From positions 1 through 15,670 of the forward strand of contig JAEWBS010000098.1 in assembly GCA_023391005.1 (NCBI GenBank): 15,670 nt of DNA. The letters are read 5' to 3'. Below the pieces are notes generated by a model. The model did no database searches. It was not told where the DNA came from and saw only the letters and a program-made list of their open reading frames with translations. This document shows positions 12,188-15,670 of the stretch, piece after piece (position 1 is the first letter of the stretch; each line of letters begins with the position of its first letter). The translations under genes and the position numbers were made by a program. Source of the DNA: Bacillota bacterium (GTDB taxonomy: Bacteria; Bacillota; Clostridia; Oscillospirales; Ruminococcaceae).

Positions 12188-13732
12188 ATGATACACCTCG
12201 GAGATATTAGCAAAATAGACGGCTCCAAAATTGAGCCGGTGGACGTTATCACCTTCGGCAGCCCTTGTCAGGACCTCAGTATTGCAGGCAAGCGGCGCGG
12301 CCTTGAGGGAGAGCGCAGCGGCCTTTTTATGGAGGCCGTCAGAATTATCAAAGAAATGAGGGACGCAACCGATGGAGTATATCCAAACTACGCTATTTGG
12401 GAAAACGTGCCCGGAGCCTTTAGCAGCAACAACGGCAGGGACTTTGCCGCCGTCCTTGAAGAACTGTGTAGACTTTGCGACCCACGAGCCAGAGTTAATA
12501 TGCCCGCTAAAAAGTGGCGAAAGGCAGATTACTTTTGTGATGGAGGATGGTCAATCGCCTACCGTGTATTCGATGCACAGTTTTGGGGAGTGCCCCAGCG
12601 CCGCCGTAGAATCGCGCTTGTCGTGGATTTTAGAGGCAACACCGCACCCGAAATACTTTTTGAGCGCCAAGGCTTGCGAGGGGATATTGCGCCGAGCAGA
12701 AAAGCGCGGGAAGAAGTTGCCGGAAATGCTGGAGAGGACGTTGAGAGCGGCAACGTTAAATGCTTGACACCTTGGGACTGCCAAAGTAAGCGAATTTTCA
12801 GCGCAGATGGCTGTTATCCTACGCTGCAAGCTATGGATGGCGGAGGGGCTAACAATACGGCGGTTTGCTACGGCTTTTCTTACAAAGCAAGCGCCGGGGC
12901 AGGAACAATAGGCTGTAAATCTGAAATGGCGCCGAGCTTACTTAGTCAAAGACAGGATGCTGCTATTTGCTATGGCATAGGCGGATACAACAGCGCCGGC
13001 ATGATGTCAGATAACCCAAACGCTGGGTATTACGAAGCCAACACATCACGCACGTTAGATTGCAACGGTGGGAATCCTGCTTGCAATCAAGGCGGTATAG
13101 CGGTGGTATGTTCTAATGTTTTTCCTACGTTGCAATCAAGCGGTGCAGGGACAGAAAGAGCCGGAGGTCCCAAGGGCTCTGAACTTGATTTTTACATATG
13201 CCAGCAAACAACAGGTACGCTTTGCGCCAATAGTCACCCCGGCAGCTATACCGGGCAGGACGCTTTTAACGACATGCTCATACCGCAAAATATGTGCGTC
13301 CGCCGCCTCACCCCACTGGAATGCGAACGCCTACAAGGCTATCCCGATTACTGGACGGATGTGCCGCCTATTGTTGAGCTACCCGAGCGGGATATGGCTT
13401 TTTGGCGGGAGGTATTTGACACATGGGATGATATTAACGGCGTTAAGCATCACAGCGATAAGCAGATACGCAAGTGGTTAGCAGAGCAGCCGGTTGACGG
13501 CGCACGATATAAAGGGCTTGGCAACAGTATAGCGCTGCCGCCTTGGAAATGGGTGCTAAAGCGTGTATCTGCTCAGTTTGAGCGTGATGCCACGATGGGC
13601 AGCTTGTTTGATGGCATTGGCGGTTTCCCCTCAATTTGGGAGCAGATCAACGGCATAGGCTCGGCGCGGTGGGCGAGTGAGATTGAACCTTTCCCTATCC
13701 GTGTGACGTGGACAAGGTTCACGCGGAGATAA
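12188..13732 (+). CDS. C5 cytosine DNA methyltransferase, circularly permuted
   Basis: A 514-residue cytosine-5 methyltransferase whose motif order is rotated. It begins at motif III (HLGDI, 3-7). Then come motif IV GSPCQ with catalytic Cys27, motif VI ENV (72-74), motif VIII QRRRR (137-141), a long target-recognition region (about 165-365), motif IX (RRLTPLECERLQG, 372-384) and motif X GLGNS (443-447). Only then come motif I SLFDGIGGF (472-480) and motif II SEIEPFP (497-503). In ordinary enzymes I and II are N-terminal. All motifs are present, so it is probably active. Natural permutation is known in this family (M.BssHII, with another breakpoint). No AdoMet motif lies upstream in any frame. 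The recognition region contains repeated PTL/GGxN-type modules. Confidence 0.9.
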   Translation: MIHLGDISKIDGSKIEPVDVITFGSPCQDLSIAGKRRGLEGERSGLFMEAVRIIKEMRDATDGVYPNYAIWENVPGAFSSNNGRDFAAVLEELCRLCDPRARVNMPAKKWRKADYFCDGGWSIAYRVFDAQFWGVPQRRRRIALVVDFRGNTAPEILFERQGLRGDIAPSRKAREEVAGNAGEDVESGNVKCLTPWDCQSKRIFSADGCYPTLQAMDGGGANNTAVCYGFSYKASAGAGTIGCKSEMAPSLLSQRQDAAICYGIGGYNSAGMMSDNPNAGYYEANTSRTLDCNGGNPACNQGGIAVVCSNVFPTLQSSGAGTERAGGPKGSELDFYICQQTTGTLCANSHPGSYTGQDAFNDMLIPQNMCVRRLTPLECERLQGYPDYWTDVPPIVELPERDMAFWREVFDTWDDINGVKHHSDKQIRKWLAEQPVDGARYKGLGNSIALPPWKWVLKRVSAQFERDATMGSLFDGIGGFPSIWEQINGIGSARWASEIEPFPIRVTWTRFTRR

Positions 13733-13761
13733 CAACAAATTGTAATTTGTAGGTTTAATTT

Positions 13762-13947
13762 ATGAAACAAGATAGTTTGAAACCTTGTCCTTTTTGCGGT
13801 GGTGAAGCTGAGGAAAAATGCGGAACAGCTTTTCGGCTGTTTAATCCTACCGCTTATTATTACATACAGTGCAAGTCTTGTGGTGCTACTGGACATGCCA
13901 ACCGTTTTCCTAAACAAGCAGCCGCAGCATGGAATCTTCGTCGCTAA
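13762..13947 (+). CDS. Lar family restriction alleviation-like zinc ribbon protein
   Basis: A 61-residue protein with LKPCPFCGGEA (C9, C12), a second pair C37-x2-C40 and the Lar end signature AAAAWNLRR. Lar proteins reduce type I restriction of incoming DNA in E. coli phage Rac; that role is assumed for the family and unproven here. It follows the cytosine methyltransferase, consistent with a protective role. The ribosome-binding site (GTAGG) is weak. Confidence 0.85.
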   Translation: MKQDSLKPCPFCGGEAEEKCGTAFRLFNPTAYYYIQCKSCGATGHANRFPKQAAAAWNLRR

Positions 13948-13980
13948 ATAACAGTTGACCGTCAGAAAGGACGTGACAGC

Positions 13981-14175
13981 ATGAACGATAAGGAAACTGA
14001 AGACATCGCGAAGGTACTTACAAACCTTTTTGACCAGCATGTAAGGCTGGTTGCGATCGCAGCACAAGTCCACGGGTTAAAGCCGTCCGAAGTGCTATAC
14101 GCCGTAGCAAGCAGTTTTTATGAAATGGCTTGTCGAGGCGAGTTTAAAAAACTTGACGAGGAGGCGCAGCCATGA
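13981..14175 (+). CDS. Hypothetical phage protein (64 aa)
   Basis: A 64-residue acidic, helical protein (MNDKETEDIAKVLTNLFDQH, then GLKPSEVLYAVASSFYEMAC). The ATG follows AGAAAGGACG, and its stop overlaps the next ATG. No family is recognised and no Cys pairs are present, unlike its neighbours. Confidence 0.7.
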   Translation: MNDKETEDIAKVLTNLFDQHVRLVAIAAQVHGLKPSEVLYAVASSFYEMACRGEFKKLDEEAQP

Positions 14176-14624
14176 GCATAAAACCCCTTATCCCACCCGT
14201 AGAGATTGTGGGGCGTTTGCGCAACACCTGCAACGGATGCAACCCAACGCCATGCTGTGAGTTTGAAGCGCTCGGGCCTGCCGCCGCCGACCTGATAGAG
14301 AGCCAATCCGCCGATATCGAGCGTCTGACCGCGCAGCTTGCCGAGGCCACGCAGCTTGCATTTGATATTACTCAAAAATACGAAACATCAGTAAAAATGC
14401 ACAAGGTTACCGCCGACTTACTCGCCGAATCCCAGTGCCGTGAGAGGGCGGCGGTGGCTGACTTAAAGGCTGCGAATCTGTGCAACCAATGCGCCCATAA
14501 CGCGCGATGCGGTAGCGTTAACCATTATCGACAACAAAAAAATATTTGGAAGTATTGCGATCATTGGGAATGGCGCGGCCCGCAGGCCGGGAAGGAGCGG
14601 CGGAATGAGCTACGGGACGTGTAA
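14172..14624 (+). CDS. Coiled-coil protein with two Cys clusters
   Basis: A 150-residue protein. An N-terminal cluster (C20, C23, C28, C29) is followed by a helical, probably coiled-coil stretch (about 36-100, IESQSADIERLTAQLAEATQ). A second Cys cluster comes after it (C104-x2-C107, C113, C129). The linked zinc knuckles suggest a scaffolding or nucleic-acid role; none is assigned. The ATG overlaps the upstream stop by four bases. Confidence 0.7.
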   Translation: MSIKPLIPPVEIVGRLRNTCNGCNPTPCCEFEALGPAAADLIESQSADIERLTAQLAEATQLAFDITQKYETSVKMHKVTADLLAESQCRERAAVADLKAANLCNQCAHNARCGSVNHYRQQKNIWKYCDHWEWRGPQAGKERRNELRDV

Positions 14625-14826
14625 ACGGACGCAGAAGCGATACAAATGCCCGGTTTGCGGGTGCTGGGACTGGCACAGCCCAATAGAGCAAACTCTACAC
14701 CGCGTTTCCGCTGGCCGCAAAGATCGTTATTTGTGTTCGGGATGCTACGCAGATCGCCGAGAAGTACCGGATACTAAGGCCGAGCAGGCCGGGGAGGTAA
14801 AGCAGGATGGATCACTTACCACTTGA
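14605..14826 (+). CDS. Zinc-ribbon protein (73 aa)
   Basis: A 73-residue basic protein with C15-x2-C18 (YKCPVCGCWDWH) and C44-x2-C47 (RYLCSGCYADRRE), a classic four-Cys zinc ribbon, and a polar tail. The ATG lies inside the last codons of the preceding gene, after GGAGCGG. Function not recognised. Confidence 0.7.
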   Translation: MSYGTCKRTQKRYKCPVCGCWDWHSPIEQTLHRVSAGRKDRYLCSGCYADRREVPDTKAEQAGEVKQDGSLTT

Positions 14827-15061
14827 GCCATGCCCAACCTGCGGTGGTGAGATTGTGCTATACAGCACCACCCGATTAGGCATAAATTACAACTGCTATG
14901 CAAAATGCAAGGCATGCGGGGCGGAATATCCGATACCAGAGGCGCAGTTGATTGCAAACGGGGTGCGGATATACGCATCAAGTATCAGGAAAGCAGAGCG
15001 GTGCTGGAATCGTCTGGCTACCGCTCTCCGCGTAGGAAAGGATGTTGAACAGCATGGATAA
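14807..15061 (+). CDS. Lar-like zinc ribbon protein (84 aa)
   Basis: An 84-residue protein with EPCPTCGGEI (C9, C12), C34-x2-C37 and a Lar-type ending KAERCWNRL. It is a second Lar-family-like protein in the same operon. GGAGG lies ten bases before the ATG, which overlaps the preceding gene by 20 bases. Confidence 0.75.
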   Translation: MDHLPLEPCPTCGGEIVLYSTTRLGINYNCYAKCKACGAEYPIPEAQLIANGVRIYASSIRKAERCWNRLATALRVGKDVEQHG

Positions 15062-15236
15062 TCTTAAACCGTGCCCGGAGTGTGAGCCAAACTGCCACAA
15101 TTGCAAATATGATGTCTATGATGATTTTTGCAGATATTACGGTACACATGGGTGTGAAAAAAAGCATTTTGAGCCAAAGAACAAATTATGCCCCATGTGC
15201 GGCAGAAAGTTAGGTGGACAAGATGAACGAGCTTAA
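15054..15236 (+). CDS. Cys-rich zinc protein (60 aa)
   Basis: A 60-residue protein opening MDNLKPCPECEPNCHNCKYD, with eight Cys (7, 10, 14, 17, 26, 34, 46, 49), enough for two zinc sites. The last pair is in LCPMCGRKLGG. An in-frame ATG at 15042 would sit directly on the AGGAAAGG site, so the ATG at 15054 is preferred. It overlaps both neighbours. Confidence 0.7.
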   Translation: MDNLKPCPECEPNCHNCKYDVYDDFCRYYGTHGCEKKHFEPKNKLCPMCGRKLGGQDERA

Positions 15237-15670
15237 ACCGTGCCCGTTTTGCGAGACAGCGCTATATCCGGGCCGTAACGTACATCGCAAAGCGGTAATG
15301 CGCCACTCGCACAATAGAAGCTGCCCATTGTCGGAGGCGTCGTTTATCGATAACCCCGGATTCCGTGAGCGCTGGAACCGTCGCACCCAGCCCGCCAACG
15401 ATCCCCTCTCGTCCGATGTGGAGCAGGCGATCAGGGAACTATCAAAAGCAATCGGAGCGGATTGCCTGCTCGAATATCCTGACGACAAATCCCTTCGCAT
15501 AGCCGTTGATGCGTTGCGGCGTATTGCACCCGCCAACGACCCGTTGACCCTCGACGAGCTGAGGGGGATGGACAAAGAACCTGTGTGGATTGACGAGCGT
15601 GAAGAACCAAAATATTCGGGGTGGTACATAGCCTATTGGGACAGGGGCAAATATCTTGTCTTGCAAAGCA
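15223..15670 (+). CDS. Lar-like N-terminal zinc domain protein with C-terminal PLTLDEL module (partial)
   Basis: An open frame from ATG 15223 with no stop before the window edge (149 codons seen). It starts MNELKPCPFCE and has a Lar-type end, FRERWNRR, at about residues 48-55. Two spaced segments share PANDPL (from 15389 and 15531). The second begins a PLTLDELRGMDKEPVWI module seen in many phage accessory proteins, followed by YSGWYIAYWDRGKY. The Cys set is incomplete (C7, C10, C34), so metal binding is doubtful. It appears to be a Lar domain fused to a module of unknown role. Confidence 0.75.
   Translation, partial: MNELKPCPFCETALYPGRNVHRKAVMRHSHNRSCPLSEASFIDNPGFRERWNRRTQPANDPLSSDVEQAIRELSKAIGADCLLEYPDDKSLRIAVDALRRIAPANDPLTLDELRGMDKEPVWIDEREEPKYSGWYIAYWDRGKYLVLQS

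Larger units (their letters stand above)
268..15670. mobile_element. Left portion of a prophage / phage-derived integrative element
   Basis: Immediately beyond a tRNA-Ser come a tyrosine integrase, an ImmA/IrrE peptidase and an XRE repressor on the minus strand. A divergent control region follows, then a long rightward operon of early regulators, phage replication genes, a VRR-NUC nuclease, two methyltransferases and Lar-like proteins. This order is typical of siphovirus-like temperate phages of Firmicutes. No structural, terminase or lysis genes are seen, so the element continues beyond the right edge. The left boundary is placed at the tRNA end by inference and could be up to about 60 bp further right. 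Confidence 0.85.

Noticed and set aside
12372..12767. 131-codon open frame inside the cytosine methyltransferase
   Set aside because: It is in another frame of a gene with a complete set of family motifs and has no homology-like features of its own.
11505..13732. Complete restriction-modification system
   Set aside because: No restriction endonuclease gene adjoins either methyltransferase; the VRR-NUC gene upstream is a replication-type nuclease, so both are treated as orphan methyltransferases.
13735..13750. ACAAAT-TGTA-ATTTGT dyad before the Lar-like gene
   Set aside because: It is a weak AT-only hairpin with no T run and no repeat elsewhere; it could be chance. Not called as a terminator or operator.

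Overview
The window is the left end of an integrated temperate phage (or phage-derived integrative element) in a Clostridia-type Firmicute genome. The lineage is inferred from Shine-Dalgarno sites of the AGGAGG/AAAGGAG type, frequent TTG and GTG starts, and the gene families present (Sipho_Gp157, DUF669-like, DUF927, VRR-NUC, Lar zinc ribbons). No species can be named from the sequence. The right end of the element lies outside the window.

Layout. 1-320: host flank with two serine tRNA genes (anticodons UGA and GCU) and a strong terminator. 320-2660: lysogeny block on the minus strand, with a tyrosine integrase, an ImmA/IrrE metallopeptidase and an XRE repressor. A putative short plus-strand transcript unit lies between integrase and peptidase. 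2515-2696: divergent control region with overlapping face-to-face promoters and ATACG-N4-CGTAT operator-like sites. 2697-4467: early rightward genes for small DNA-binding proteins (Cro-like, excisionase-like, a membrane-segment/winged-helix fusion, zinc ribbon, double HTH). 4538-10548: replication module with a Gp157 protein, RecA-like/Sak4-type ATPase, DUF669-like putative ssDNA-binding protein, CHC2 zinc-finger primase fragment, DUF927 ATPase, a noncoding iteron-like array and an SF2 helicase. 10545-11483: small genes and a VRR-NUC nuclease. 11505-13732: two DNA methyltransferases. 13762-end: a run of tightly overlapping small Cys-rich genes, several of the Lar (restriction alleviation) type; the last runs off the window.

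How it works together (inference). The repressor and Cro-like protein compete at the central operators. When the rightward promoter wins, one long, mostly overlapping operon supplies replication proteins that probably act at the GTTCCCC array between the DUF927 and SF2 helicase genes. The methyltransferases and Lar-like proteins would shield phage DNA from host restriction. ImmA would relieve repression by cleaving the repressor.

Most notable: the C5 cytosine methyltransferase is circularly permuted (motifs III to X, then I and II at the C terminus). Ten perfect GTTCCCC/GGGGAAC heptamers flank an AT-rich tract in a 289-bp gap and look like a replication origin. Two adjacent replication proteins independently end in SSB-like acidic ...DLPF tails. 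A perfect 15-bp inverted repeat lies inside a 49-codon gene. The integrase carries Met where the box I catalytic Arg is expected.
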